Source of the DNA: Vibrio splendidus
GTDB taxonomy: Bacteria; Pseudomonadota; Gammaproteobacteria; Enterobacterales; Vibrionaceae
Direction of reading: 5' to 3'
Length of the DNA stretch: 64,000 nucleotides
NCBI RefSeq assembly: GCF_024347615.1
Contig: NZ_AP025509.1
Coordinates: 1,945,544 to 2,009,543, forward strand
Both the position numbers and the translations under genes were made by a program. Of this stretch, positions 30,238 through 39,286 are shown one piece after another; the first letter of the stretch is position 1, and each line of letters begins with the position of its first letter. The notes beneath the pieces were generated by a model. The model saw only the letters and a list, made by a program, of their open reading frames with translations, was not told the DNA's origin and searched no databases.

Positions 30238-30256
30238 TGTTAAGTGCTGCTTAATA
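30238..30256. promoter_or_regulatory. LysR-type operator, TTAAGC class
   Basis: TGTTAAGTGCTGCTTAATA keeps the arms and 3-nt spacer of the 22653 palindrome with two changes in the left arm. It lies 106 bp before the DUF1254-like gene at 30362. Confidence 0.55.
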
Positions 30257-30361
30257 CACTATTTATTATATCCAAATATTCAAGTCTTCAAGTGCACTCT
30301 ATTATAGTCCTTCCAATGACACCTTATGGCCATTAGGCTTGCTACGCTACAGGTAATTCAA

Positions 30362-31429
30362 ATGAAAAAATCTATAATTGCACTTTCTATCGCGGCACTT
30401 TCTTTTACAGCGCTTGCTGCTGACCACCACGTTTCAATCCCTGAGATTGATTCAAGCAATTGGGCAGTAAACCCAGTTGACCACGGTATGACTGCTGGTG
30501 AATTCATTACTGCTGAAGTCAGTGCATTCATGAATCACTTCATCAAGATGAACGGTATTAACAACTTCCACCACTGGCCTGAGCTTACTCGTGCTGATGA
30601 CCACTTCGTTGTTTCTCCGAACCAAGACACAGTGTACTCACTCGTTATCGTGAACACGTCTCAAGACTTTACTCTTGAGTTACCAGATACTGGCGACCGT
30701 TTCATTACAACTCACGTAATGGATGGAAACCACAGCACTCCGTTCTACCTATACGGTGGCGGTACTTACGAATTTAAAGCAACTGACTTCGAAACTGAAT
30801 TCGCTATGCTTGGTTTCCGTGTAGGTACTGATGGATCAGAAGAAGATGCTGAATACATCCGTACTCACATCCAACCCAAAATGGCAGTACACGGTACAGC
30901 GACAAACGACGTTCTTCCAATGCCTGACCTAGAGACTCTAGTTAAAGTTCGTACTGCTCTTATCACTGAGTACGACAAGCTAGATAGCACTTCTGGTGTT
31001 ATGACTGACTCTGTTGCAGCTCAAACTGACTGGGAAAAGTTCACTTACGTATCTGCGGGTGCTCTAGTGCTTTCTCCTGACCGCACAGCAATGTACCACC
31101 CATACGCATTCGAAGGTGCTGTAGGCGGTAAATGTTACGAAGCTACTTACCCTGCTGTGCCTGCTGAAGAGTTCTTCTCTATCACAGTATACGGTCAAGA
31201 TAAGTACCTAATGGGTAACGAAGATAACGTTGTATCTTCTCAACAAGATGCAATCATCAAAGCTGATGGTTCATTCGACGTTGTATACGGTGATTACTCT
31301 TGTAAGCAAGAAGGTAAGAACTTCGTTTACACACCTAAAGATAACTGGTCATTTCTAATGCGCGCATACCGTCCAAACGTAGATGCATTCAACGCTTACG
31401 TAATGCCAGAGATTAAACGAGTTAAATAA
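30362..31429 (+). CDS. Secreted DUF1254/DUF1214 protein, subtype B
   Basis: 355 residues from ATG 30362 with a signal peptide (MKKSIIALSIAALSFTALAA). The DUF1254 part has FVVSPNQDTVYSLVIVNTS and ITTHVMDGNHSTPFYLYGGGTYEF. The DUF1214 part has FFSITVYGQDKYLMGNEDNVV and YTPKDNWSFLMRAYRP. The closest relative in the window is 33001-34146. Codon bias is that of a highly expressed gene. It follows LysR 1 by 200 bp with a palindrome in between, and a terminator at 31479 ends the unit. It is likely periplasmic or exported; no catalytic residue can be named. Confidence 0.82.
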   Translation: MKKSIIALSIAALSFTALAADHHVSIPEIDSSNWAVNPVDHGMTAGEFITAEVSAFMNHFIKMNGINNFHHWPELTRADDHFVVSPNQDTVYSLVIVNTSQDFTLELPDTGDRFITTHVMDGNHSTPFYLYGGGTYEFKATDFETEFAMLGFRVGTDGSEEDAEYIRTHIQPKMAVHGTATNDVLPMPDLETLVKVRTALITEYDKLDSTSGVMTDSVAAQTDWEKFTYVSAGALVLSPDRTAMYHPYAFEGAVGGKCYEATYPAVPAEEFFSITVYGQDKYLMGNEDNVVSSQQDAIIKADGSFDVVYGDYSCKQEGKNFVYTPKDNWSFLMRAYRPNVDAFNAYVMPEIKRVK

Positions 31430-31478
31430 TATTCAATTTGTCGTGGTCTGTTCCATTTAAAGCACGTTGACGTTTTAT

Positions 31479-31507
31479 AGCCAGTAGCTCAAGTTACTGG
31501 CTTTTTT
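31479..31507 (+). terminator. Terminator of the 30362 gene
   Basis: AGCCAGTA pairs with TACTGGCT and is followed by six T (31502-31507). The stretch 31508-32007 after it shows no gene; a TATAAT at 31972 may serve the next LysR gene. Confidence 0.75.
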
Positions 31508-32007
31508 ACGTTTCATTTCCCTAATTACTGCGGGTGTAGTGGTACGTTGAACTAGGCCATCTAGTAAGAGGTAGGCAAAGTATCCCTACTGCCACTTGCA
31601 ATACTAGACGTTATCCGAAGGCAATTAATAGAGCTGAATCTCTAAGTGGGTTTTGTCCAGAGGCGTATCGGCGAGGTGTTTCGTAACTCACATTTGCCCC
31701 GAAGTGAGTCAGTGTAAAATTGAGGTTAATTCCAATTTCCGCTGTTTGACTTACTTTTCCTTATGTCTAGAACTCTAATTATTTGGTCTATTTTTCTAAT
31801 CCATTACACGCTAATCGGGCTTTAAGTTTGTGACACAATTGAGTGCGGATAAGCGAGTTTATTACAGTATGTCACACAGGTATGAGGCTTGTATGGAATA
31901 CTTATTTTAGTCACTGCTGGTTTAGAGGTTACGCTGTGCCGCCCTTTTTGTGCTAAGGAGGTTCATTTTGGTATAATGTGTTAACCCTACTCAACAAGTG
32001 GATAGAC

Positions 32008-32841
32008 ATGGACTTAAATCTAATTATCCCTTTCGTACGTGTTTACGAACTCAACAGCATTACTCAGGCTGCTGACGTTTTGGACGTTACCCAGCCAGCT
32101 ATGTCTGCGAGCATTAAACGTTTAGAACAACAGTTGGGTAAAGCGTTGTTTGTTCGTCATGGTCGCAGGCTTGAGCCCACATCTGATGCTCACGCCCTTG
32201 CTGGACATTTTAAAGAGATAGAACATAGACTTGAATTAGCGCTGGATAAACCCAGAGAGTTCACCGTCTATGCTCCCGAACACATCGTGATTCAGCTGCC
32301 AGTGATTGAAGGGGTGAAGTTAATTGAGAACCCGTTGTCTGAGTATCTTGTTCTTGACCACTTACGTCACGATAAGATCGACATGGCGATTGAGTCCCGC
32401 TTTAAGCAAGAAAAAGAGCAGGCATTTGTGTATGAACATATCCAGGAGATAGGCCTTGTTTACGTTTGCCGTCAAGACCATCCAACAATCGGAGATTCAG
32501 TTACGTTAGAAGAGTTTTACGATCTTGAACACGTGACGCTGACTTATACGGTGCGTGAGGTCTCTGGTATTGAGAAGCTAGCTAAAATGAATCTGCCGAG
32601 GAAGATTGTTAAGCAGGTAACAAGTCCAAGCTCGATGCTGCTGTGTGTGCGACACTCCGATGCTATCTGTGCAACTAATGATAACGACCCGTTAATCGAG
32701 GAGCTTGGATTGAAGAAGATTCAGGTGCCTTTCCCTATTGACCCTATTCAAGTTGATCTGGTCTATCATAAAAAATACTCAAATAATCAAAGCCATGCGG
32801 CAATTCGCGCTCAGCTTCATCAGTATCTGAAAAACATATAG
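32008..32841 (+). CDS. LysR-family transcriptional regulator 2
   Basis: 277 residues from ATG 32008. HTH: MDLNLIIPFVRVYELNSITQAADVLDVTQPAMSASIKRLEQQLGKALFVRHGRR. The effector domain follows but is short. The open frame extends to GTG 31978, but a TATAAT (31972-31977) abuts that codon, so it is unlikely to be the start. It precedes the DUF1254 gene at 33001 with a perfect 27-bp palindrome between them. Confidence 0.87.
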   Translation: MDLNLIIPFVRVYELNSITQAADVLDVTQPAMSASIKRLEQQLGKALFVRHGRRLEPTSDAHALAGHFKEIEHRLELALDKPREFTVYAPEHIVIQLPVIEGVKLIENPLSEYLVLDHLRHDKIDMAIESRFKQEKEQAFVYEHIQEIGLVYVCRQDHPTIGDSVTLEEFYDLEHVTLTYTVREVSGIEKLAKMNLPRKIVKQVTSPSSMLLCVRHSDAICATNDNDPLIEELGLKKIQVPFPIDPIQVDLVYHKKYSNNQSHAAIRAQLHQYLKNI

Positions 32842-32877
32842 CGCCCTACCAAACGATCTTTTTACTTGAATATCTAT

Positions 32878-32904
32878 CTCTACATAAACCGTGTTTATGT
32901 AGAG
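32878..32904. promoter_or_regulatory. Perfect 27-bp palindrome, ACATAAAC class operator
   Basis: Arms CTCTACATAAAC (32878-32889) and GTTTATGTAGAG (32893-32904) surround a 3-bp centre. It lies about 100 bp before the 33001 gene. The T-N11-A spacing fits LysR binding. A related site lies at 37067-37093. Confidence 0.75.
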
Positions 32905-33000
32905 CATTAATTACCGCTACTACTTCCTCTCAATATTTCTAATTACATTAACCATATCACCGTTACTGGTAAAAATTAGAAATTTAACGAGGAAACTGTA

Positions 33001-34146
33001 ATGAAAAAGACCATCTTAGCGACGTTAGTTGCTGCTACCTCTTTCGGTGCTGTTGCATCTACTCCAGCTTATGAAGCGAACTCTGAGTTTTACTCAGCTG
33101 AGTCGATTGAGCTTATGAGCGCTATTGATTCTTCTGGTTGGGCTGTTAATCCTGAAGATCACGGTATGATGGCTCAAGAATTTGTTCACCAAGAAGCTCG
33201 TTTCTTCATCAATAACTTTGTTAACAACTTCAAAGCAGGCTGGAACAACGTACACAACTTCCGTCAGCTTAACCAAGTTGGTGACACATGGGTTGTAACA
33301 CCTGCGCTTGATCACCTGTACTCTGTAGGTGGTGTCGATACTTCCAAGCCATTTTCTGTAACTGTTCCTTCAAACGGTGATAAGTTCCAGTCTCTACACA
33401 TTCAAACTTCAAACCACACAATCCCAGTGTACGAAGTTGAAGCAGGAACTTACCACTTCACTCCAGACATGTTCGATACTCGTTTCGTAGCAATCGGTAT
33501 CCGTCTAGCTACTGACGGTACTGAAGAAGATATGGCTCGCCTACGTGTTCTTCAAGATCAAATCGAAATCGTTGGTGGTGGTGACGGTGAAGGTTTCGAA
33601 GCTCCTGACCTAGACCGCATGTTCAAAGTACGTGCAGCATTGATGGAAGGGTACAATAACCACTTATCTGTTGCTCAAGACAAGCACATCGAGTGGGACA
33701 TCTCTGACGTAACTAACTGGGAAGGTCTAACATACGCAAACGCTGGGGCTTGGGGTCTATCTCCACACGATACAGCAATGTACCCAGTATACGCTAAAGA
33801 AGGCGTTAAAGGCGGTGAGTGCTACACAGCGACATACCGCGCCCCTAAGTCAGTGGACCCACGAGGTTATTACTCTATCACTGTTTACGGTGAAGATAAG
33901 TTCTTAATGACCAATGAGAACAATATCGTATCAACGAACCAAGGCCTAACGACTAACGAAGACGGTACATTCACCGTGGTATTCGGTGGCGAGCAGTGTG
34001 GTGAATACGCTGAAAAAACTGGCGTAAACTACGCGGCAACTCCTGCTGATAACTGGGGCTTCACACTACGAGTGTACCTACCAGATGTAGCTGACGTTCA
34101 AGACTGGGAAGCTAACATGCCAGAAATCCAGCCACTAAAAATCTAA
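33001..34146 (+). CDS. Secreted DUF1254/DUF1214 protein, subtype B, second copy
   Basis: 381 residues with a signal peptide (MKKTILATLVAATSFGAVAS) and GAGGAAA before the ATG. It shares with 30362: SSGWAVNPEDHGMMAQEFV, TPALDHLYSVGGVDTSKPF, SLHIQTSNHTIPVYEVEAGTYHF, YYSITVYGEDKFLMTNENNIVSTNQ, and the ending TPADNWGFTLRVYLP. Codon usage again is highly optimised. It is probably controlled by LysR 2 through the 32878 palindrome. A barrel gene follows 115 bp downstream on the same strand. Confidence 0.82.
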   Translation: MKKTILATLVAATSFGAVASTPAYEANSEFYSAESIELMSAIDSSGWAVNPEDHGMMAQEFVHQEARFFINNFVNNFKAGWNNVHNFRQLNQVGDTWVVTPALDHLYSVGGVDTSKPFSVTVPSNGDKFQSLHIQTSNHTIPVYEVEAGTYHFTPDMFDTRFVAIGIRLATDGTEEDMARLRVLQDQIEIVGGGDGEGFEAPDLDRMFKVRAALMEGYNNHLSVAQDKHIEWDISDVTNWEGLTYANAGAWGLSPHDTAMYPVYAKEGVKGGECYTATYRAPKSVDPRGYYSITVYGEDKFLMTNENNIVSTNQGLTTNEDGTFTVVFGGEQCGEYAEKTGVNYAATPADNWGFTLRVYLPDVADVQDWEANMPEIQPLKI

Positions 34147-34261
34147 CACTCTTATCGTTACTTAAGTTACTTGATTAAAAGTGATCGTTTCGCTCATGGA
34201 TGAGCATTTTCAATTGCAGTAATACGCGTATAAACATGCGCGTCTAACCAAGGATTCATCC

Positions 34262-35086
34262 ATGAAAATTGACTTAGATACATTTGTGCCGCGCACATTA
34301 GCGGTAGGCATTGTTGCAGCTCTAATTTGTGTTCCTTCTGTCGCAAAAGCAGAAGACTCTGTCCAAGACATGAGTGACCCACTGGCTGTTTACACTCAGG
34401 CCGGTGCAGGCTACAGCGATAAAGGACTGAACTTAAAGTTTGGTCAAACTTACGATACGGGTTCAGACACCACTATGGGTATGAACGTATTGGAGATTAA
34501 AGGGATCGCAGGTGATGCCATTGGCTTCCGTGATAACGATAAAGCTAAGTTCGGCAGTGTCGATGATTCAATAGACTCGGTACGTTTTCGTAACTTCACG
34601 GTTGATCTAACCAATGGGCGAGGTGCTCAAGTTGACGTGAACTATAACTTCGATACTAACCAAGGTTCTGCATCGTATAGCTTCATTCAAGCGTTGCCAA
34701 AGTTTGGCCCTGTGAACTTATATCCTCTAGCAGGAGCAGGTATTGCTGCAGGTGAGCCTCTAACTGATAAGTCTCGCTCTGATGCCGATGAACTGCATGA
34801 CCGTTATGACATGCATGGCACATTTTATGTCGCGGGCATGTACGCAAAAATAGAAATTACCGACAAGATCTGGTTGAACTATAACCCGATGTACATGGGC
34901 ACAATCAGCGGCTCAGATACCTACAAAAATGGTGCGTTCTATGGTGATGACTCAATCATGACTCACGAGTTTGCAGCGTCATACCAAATCAACCCACGCC
35001 TCAATGTTCGCTACTTTGCGAACTGGAATGAAGAGGTTGATTTCGAAGATGGTGATCACCGTATCGAATTTAACTACCAATTCTAG
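34262..35086 (+). CDS. Outer-membrane barrel protein
   Basis: 274 residues with a signal peptide (cleavage likely after ...SVAKA, about 30) and AAGGA before the ATG. Amphipathic strands fill the mature part, and it ends RIEFNYQF with the terminal Phe of outer-membrane proteins. The size suits 10-12 strands. It lies between a DUF1254 protein gene and the PafA-like phosphatase gene, which suggests uptake or export of a shared substrate. A terminator follows at 35145-35177. Confidence 0.72.
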   Translation: MKIDLDTFVPRTLAVGIVAALICVPSVAKAEDSVQDMSDPLAVYTQAGAGYSDKGLNLKFGQTYDTGSDTTMGMNVLEIKGIAGDAIGFRDNDKAKFGSVDDSIDSVRFRNFTVDLTNGRGAQVDVNYNFDTNQGSASYSFIQALPKFGPVNLYPLAGAGIAAGEPLTDKSRSDADELHDRYDMHGTFYVAGMYAKIEITDKIWLNYNPMYMGTISGSDTYKNGAFYGDDSIMTHEFAASYQINPRLNVRYFANWNEEVDFEDGDHRIEFNYQF

Positions 35087-35144
35087 GTGTCTCTTGATGG
35101 CTATACGAATTATGTCAGTTAAATCATAAGACAAGAGATTCCTG

Positions 35145-35177
35145 AAATGAGAAGCCGTTGTTGCTTCTCATTTTTTG
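35145..35177 (+). terminator. Terminator after the barrel gene
   Basis: AAATGAGAAGC pairs with GCTTCTCATTT (11 bp, 7-nt loop) and continues into TTT. Confidence 0.8.
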
Positions 35178-35225
35178 TAGTCACTATCAACAACGTACCA
35201 ATATAAATATCTGTAGGATCTTTTT

Positions 35226-36920
35226 ATGAGCACGTACCATCCATTAGTTCTTGGGCTCGCTGCATTCAGTGTCGCGCCCGTCTTATTAGCCAATGAACCC
35301 ACTCAGCCGAAACTCATTTTACAAATCACCGTTGATGCATTGCGTGGCGACTTACCTGAACGGTATCGAGATAATATGGGTGAAGGTGGATTTAACTATT
35401 TACTCGATCACGGGCTTCACTATGCCAATGCCCATTATCAACACGCCAACACTGAAACTATTGTTGGGCACGCAGCACTGGCGACCGGAGCGCCACCTTC
35501 CGTTAATGGCATGGTGGGGAATGTTTGGTTCGACCGTCAAATGGAGCGCAAGGTTTACAATATTGAAGATGTTGAACGTAGCGAGCTTTCCGCTGATATT
35601 GAAACTCAAGCAGCAGTAGAAATCGATGACACACAAGCGGTGGCAGTGAGTAGCGGTCGCTCTCCGGTGAACATTAAATCGTCGACTTTTAGTGATGAAT
35701 TAGTCAAAGCCTCTAACGGGCAGTCACGCTCTTTCGCCGTATCATTCAAAGATCGCGGCGCTGTGCCACTGGCTGGTGAACTTGGAAAAGCCTTCTGGTT
35801 CTCCAAGAGTACGGGCGGCTTTGTGACGAGTGATTACTATTACGATAGTTATCCTGATTGGGTAACCGATTGGAACAAGCAGGACTTTATTCAGCAGTAC
35901 AGCAATCAACGCTGGGAACTACTGAAACCTCGTGAGGAATATTTGTTTGCTCAAGAAGGTGATGTGAGTTTCAAAACAGAGATTGCGACTTTCCAACGCA
36001 GCTTTCCGTATCCTTTTGGACCGGCAAGTTTTCCCTATTTTACGACCATGCTGAGCTTGAGCCCTGCCGCAGACGATATTGTAGCGGGCTTTGCTAAGTC
36101 ACTAATTAATAAAGAGCAACTTGGTAAAGGTGAGTTTACGGATTATCTTTCTGTGAGTTTCTCTGCAACCGACTACGTGATTCACGCGAATGGCCCCTCT
36201 AGTCTTGAGGCTGAAGATACTCTGTTGCGTTTGGATCGCACTTTCGCGGATCTGTTTAGCTATGTCGATAGTTATATTGGGCTAGAAAACACCGTGATTG
36301 TATTGTCTGCTGACCATGGTGCGCCGGATAGCCCGAGCTACATTACTAATCATGGTTCTACCGAAGGGCATTACTTCGGTGCGAATACGCTTGAAAAAAG
36401 TGGCATCTTTGATAAAGCAAAAACGCGCTTCGGAGTCGGAGAGGAGCTTTTTGAAGCGTTCGAAAACCCGAACTTTTATCTCGATCATAAGGTAATACAA
36501 CAGCACAAGCTGGATCTATCAGAGGTGCAACAGTTTCTATCTCAGGAGCTCAATAAGATCGAAGGCATTGAATTTGCCTTTACAGCAAACGCGATTGAAA
36601 CCGGTCGCCTACCTAACACACGAATAGCGGCACTCGTTGAAAACAATTACTACCCGTCTCGCTCTGGCGACCTCTATTTAGTGTTTAACCCAGGCGTATA
36701 CATCAATGAATTTGATAGCCTCTCTGTTGCTTCCGTTCATGGCTCGCCATGGCGATATGATACTCATGTGCCGGTTATTTTTGCTGGAAGCGGTATTAAA
36801 GGTCATAAGATTTATCAGGAAGTGACACCTTATGATATCGCGCCAACCCTATCAGCAATCTTAGGTATTGCTCCACCATCAGGGGCGACGGGTAAAGTTC
36901 TACTAGAACCTATGTTCTAA
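35226..36920 (+). CDS. PafA-type alkaline phosphatase
   Basis: 564 residues, exported (signal MSTYHPLVLGLAAFSVAPVLLA). It belongs to the alkaline phosphatase superfamily. Visible active-site elements are ITVDALRGD (first metal Asp), ANTETIVGHAALATG (Thr nucleophile region), MVGNVWFD (Asn), SFKDRGA (the Lys/Arg pair typical of the monoesterase PafA), FSATDYVIHANGP, LSADHGA and HGSPWRYDTHVPVIF (metal ligands). The Lys/Arg pair points to phosphate monoester hydrolysis in the periplasm with Zn2+. It follows a barrel gene inside the island. No Pho box was found upstream by eye. Confidence 0.88.
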   Translation: MSTYHPLVLGLAAFSVAPVLLANEPTQPKLILQITVDALRGDLPERYRDNMGEGGFNYLLDHGLHYANAHYQHANTETIVGHAALATGAPPSVNGMVGNVWFDRQMERKVYNIEDVERSELSADIETQAAVEIDDTQAVAVSSGRSPVNIKSSTFSDELVKASNGQSRSFAVSFKDRGAVPLAGELGKAFWFSKSTGGFVTSDYYYDSYPDWVTDWNKQDFIQQYSNQRWELLKPREEYLFAQEGDVSFKTEIATFQRSFPYPFGPASFPYFTTMLSLSPAADDIVAGFAKSLINKEQLGKGEFTDYLSVSFSATDYVIHANGPSSLEAEDTLLRLDRTFADLFSYVDSYIGLENTVIVLSADHGAPDSPSYITNHGSTEGHYFGANTLEKSGIFDKAKTRFGVGEELFEAFENPNFYLDHKVIQQHKLDLSEVQQFLSQELNKIEGIEFAFTANAIETGRLPNTRIAALVENNYYPSRSGDLYLVFNPGVYINEFDSLSVASVHGSPWRYDTHVPVIFAGSGIKGHKIYQEVTPYDIAPTLSAILGIAPPSGATGKVLLEPMF

Positions 36921-36945
36921 ACTGGCCAATGAAGTAAGCGTTAAG

Positions 36946-36979
36946 CCACAGAGCAGTGATTTATTGTTGCTCTGTGGCA
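36946..36979 (+). terminator. Hairpin after pafA-like gene
   Basis: GCCACAGAGCA pairs with TGCTCTGTGGC (11 bp) around a 12-nt loop. It lacks a clear T tract. Confidence 0.6.
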
Positions 36980-37066
36980 ATTAAATCTAATCATCTCGTA
37001 ATGAGAGATAAATGCAGTCATTCCATCTCGCCTTAACATATTTAGTCGCGAATAGTCAGATCTTAC

Positions 37067-37093
37067 ATCTACATAAACAGTGCTTATAAGCAG
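37067..37093. promoter_or_regulatory. LysR-type operator, ACATAAAC class
   Basis: Left arm ATCTACATAAAC (11 of 12 identical to the 32878 arm), 3-bp spacer, right arm GCTTATAAGCAG, which is degenerate. It lies 108 bp before the DUF1254-like gene at 37201, nearly the same distance as the 32878 site from its gene. Confidence 0.6.
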
Positions 37094-37200
37094 CATAGCT
37101 CGCTCAATCTACTTCCATTAAGACGCACTCGTTATATTTACCACAGAACAATTAAGTCAATTATCCTGGCTACAAGGAGGTAGCCCAACGAGGAACAACT

Positions 37201-38286
37201 ATGAAAAAAACAATGTTATCCGTGGCCATCGCTGCAATGTCTTTTGGTGCTATCGCTGATGGCGGTGTAGGACAAAATGGTGTTGCTCTGCCTAGCAACA
37301 CATCTTTCTCTGAAAAAGGTGGCGTTGAAGTCACGCTAGATAACCTAATTCAAGCTGAAACGGCAAAATACTTTTCCGAAGAAATTGCTTTGTATGGCGG
37401 TAATGAGTTCCGTCACGAGCGTGCCGGTATCGACCTGAATAACCAAACCATCATCCGTTCAAACTTCGATGCTATCTACTCTTACGGTGTATTTGATGCG
37501 TCTGAAGGTGTGACAATAAGCATGCCTGATGGTGAACTGTATCAGTCAGTACAAGTTTTTGATGAAAACCACGTGACACTGGGCGTTGCTTACCCTGGTG
37601 AAGTCATGACTATTGATGCTGATCAGCTGACGAAAGGCAGTCATGTTTACCTGTTTATGCGTACCCAGCCTAAGTCATTTGATGACGCTGGTATGGCAGA
37701 AGTGAACGTAAGACAAGATAAAGTAAAGGTGACCAATTCAGCTAAAACGGATTACGTATCACCAGTCCAATATGATGTAGAAAGCTTCAACAAGCTAAGA
37801 ACGGACATCATTCGTCGTGCCCCAGCTGAGGTTGTTATCCACAAAGGCTTTATTACTGACCTTGCAGATATCGAATACCCACATTACCACATGGCAAATA
37901 CGGCAGGTTGGGCGGGGCTTCCAGCACAAGACGCCTTCTACTTTGTTGTGATGCCAGGTGATGAAAATTCCCGAGCAGCAAAGTGCTCCACAATGACATT
38001 TGACGCACCTGAACTCCAATATGATCGTTCGGCATTTTGGTCTCTGACTGCTTATGACGCGAATGGCTGGGTCGTTACTGACACATTCCGCATGAACTCT
38101 ACAGATGCGACTCAGAACGAGGATGGCTCATATACAGTGAGCTTCAACTGTGGTGCCAACGCAATCAATAATATTGAGACATCTGAGAACTGGAACGCGC
38201 TGTTCCGTAACTACCTTCCAGTGAGTCTAGATTCAATTCTGGATTTCCAGAAAGAAGTCACTTCTTCCTTACCTATTGCTCAATAG
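37201..38286 (+). CDS. Secreted DUF1254/DUF1214-like protein, subtype A, second copy
   Basis: 361 residues with a signal peptide (MKKTMLSVAIAAMSFGAIA). It shares with the 27887 gene: LNNQTIIRSNFDAIYSYGVFD, VQVFDENHVTLGV, TAGWAGLPAQDAFY, TAYDANGWVVTDTFRMN...QNEDGSYTVSFNC, ENWNALFRNYLP. GAGG lies before the ATG. A terminator at 38302 and a LysR gene at 38424 follow. Possible control through the 37067 site. Confidence 0.76.
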   Translation: MKKTMLSVAIAAMSFGAIADGGVGQNGVALPSNTSFSEKGGVEVTLDNLIQAETAKYFSEEIALYGGNEFRHERAGIDLNNQTIIRSNFDAIYSYGVFDASEGVTISMPDGELYQSVQVFDENHVTLGVAYPGEVMTIDADQLTKGSHVYLFMRTQPKSFDDAGMAEVNVRQDKVKVTNSAKTDYVSPVQYDVESFNKLRTDIIRRAPAEVVIHKGFITDLADIEYPHYHMANTAGWAGLPAQDAFYFVVMPGDENSRAAKCSTMTFDAPELQYDRSAFWSLTAYDANGWVVTDTFRMNSTDATQNEDGSYTVSFNCGANAINNIETSENWNALFRNYLPVSLDSILDFQKEVTSSLPIAQ

Positions 38287-38301
38287 GGCGTTTTCTGTGA
38301 T

Positions 38302-38327
38302 GCGAGCTCAAGGGAGCTCGCTTTTTT
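38302..38327 (+). terminator. Terminator after the 37201 gene
   Basis: GCGAGCTC pairs with GAGCTCGC around AAGG, followed by TTTTTT. Confidence 0.85.
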
Positions 38328-38423
38328 GTACCTGAGTAAACAACCGTGTGTGAGTGCTTATGTTTTGGTCTCTTAATTGCATATTACGTTTACTTTGCGA
38401 CGATTTATCCATGAGGTCCTGTT

Positions 38424-39215
38424 ATGAATGACTTAAATACACTGCATGTTTTTCTAACGCTGATGAAAACACAATCCACGAGCCGCACCGCGATGGCTAT
38501 TGGTCGTTCTCAGTCGTACGTTTCTAAGGTTCTAGCAAAGTTGAGAGAAGACCTGGGTGATCCTCTATTTCTACGTGACTCAACAGGGTTAACCCCTACG
38601 ACTTATGCTGTTTCTATAGAGCCGAAGATCAGCGCTGCATTAGGGCAGTTAAACCAAGCATTAGAACCCGAAAAGTTTGACCCTAGGCAACTAGAAATGG
38701 TCACGCTGCATATTGCAGAGCCTTATTTAGTGACTAGAGGAAAAGCGATAATTCAAGCCATTAGAAGCCAGACGAATGCCGTCATTGATATTCGTACATG
38801 GGGAGACACCAGTGAGAGTTTGATCTTGCAAGGAGAAGTCGATCTAGGCTTACACGTGCTAAGTGATAAGCCTCAGAGCTTCTATCAAAAACGTCTTCAC
38901 CGCGGTTCTGGAGCATTTGTTGGCAACGTTGAGTCTAAACAATACGTAAAATTTGTCGTTCCCGGTGTTAACGACCAAATACATCACTTTCATAAGCTTG
39001 ATCCTACGATTGAGCCTCAAGTATTCGTCGATAACTATCAGCTAATGTCGCAGTTAATGGATGAATTCTATACGTTGCAATATTCGAAAGTCATGGATAA
39101 TACCCAGCCGGACTTGAGCCTTGAGGTCGCTTTGATTATGAAGTCATCGCGTCGTTATTCCCCTCAAACACAGTGGCTGTGTGATTTAGTCACACCTATT
39201 CTTAATCAAGAGTGA
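38424..39215 (+). CDS. LysR-family transcriptional regulator 3
   Basis: 263 residues, shorter than the usual 300. The HTH (LNTLHVFLTLMKTQSTSRTAMAIGRSQSYVSKVLAKLREDLGDPLFLR) is intact. The effector domain seems compact, with few strands after residue 170, so ligand sensing may differ. GAGG lies before ATG 38424. It follows the subtype A gene at 37201 on the same strand. Confidence 0.85.
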   Translation: MNDLNTLHVFLTLMKTQSTSRTAMAIGRSQSYVSKVLAKLREDLGDPLFLRDSTGLTPTTYAVSIEPKISAALGQLNQALEPEKFDPRQLEMVTLHIAEPYLVTRGKAIIQAIRSQTNAVIDIRTWGDTSESLILQGEVDLGLHVLSDKPQSFYQKRLHRGSGAFVGNVESKQYVKFVVPGVNDQIHHFHKLDPTIEPQVFVDNYQLMSQLMDEFYTLQYSKVMDNTQPDLSLEVALIMKSSRRYSPQTQWLCDLVTPILNQE

Positions 39216-39238
39216 GGCAGTTTTGTTGTTCATGTGCG

Positions 39239-39270
39239 AAAAGAGAGGCTAATTTAGGCCTCTCTTTTTT
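39239..39270. terminator. Bidirectional terminator between convergent genes
   Basis: GAGAGGC pairs with GCCTCTC, flanked by A-rich and T-rich sides. It separates LysR 3 (+) from the HlyD-type gene (-). Confidence 0.8.
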
Positions 39271-39286
39271 GTGACTTCTCTGTGAA

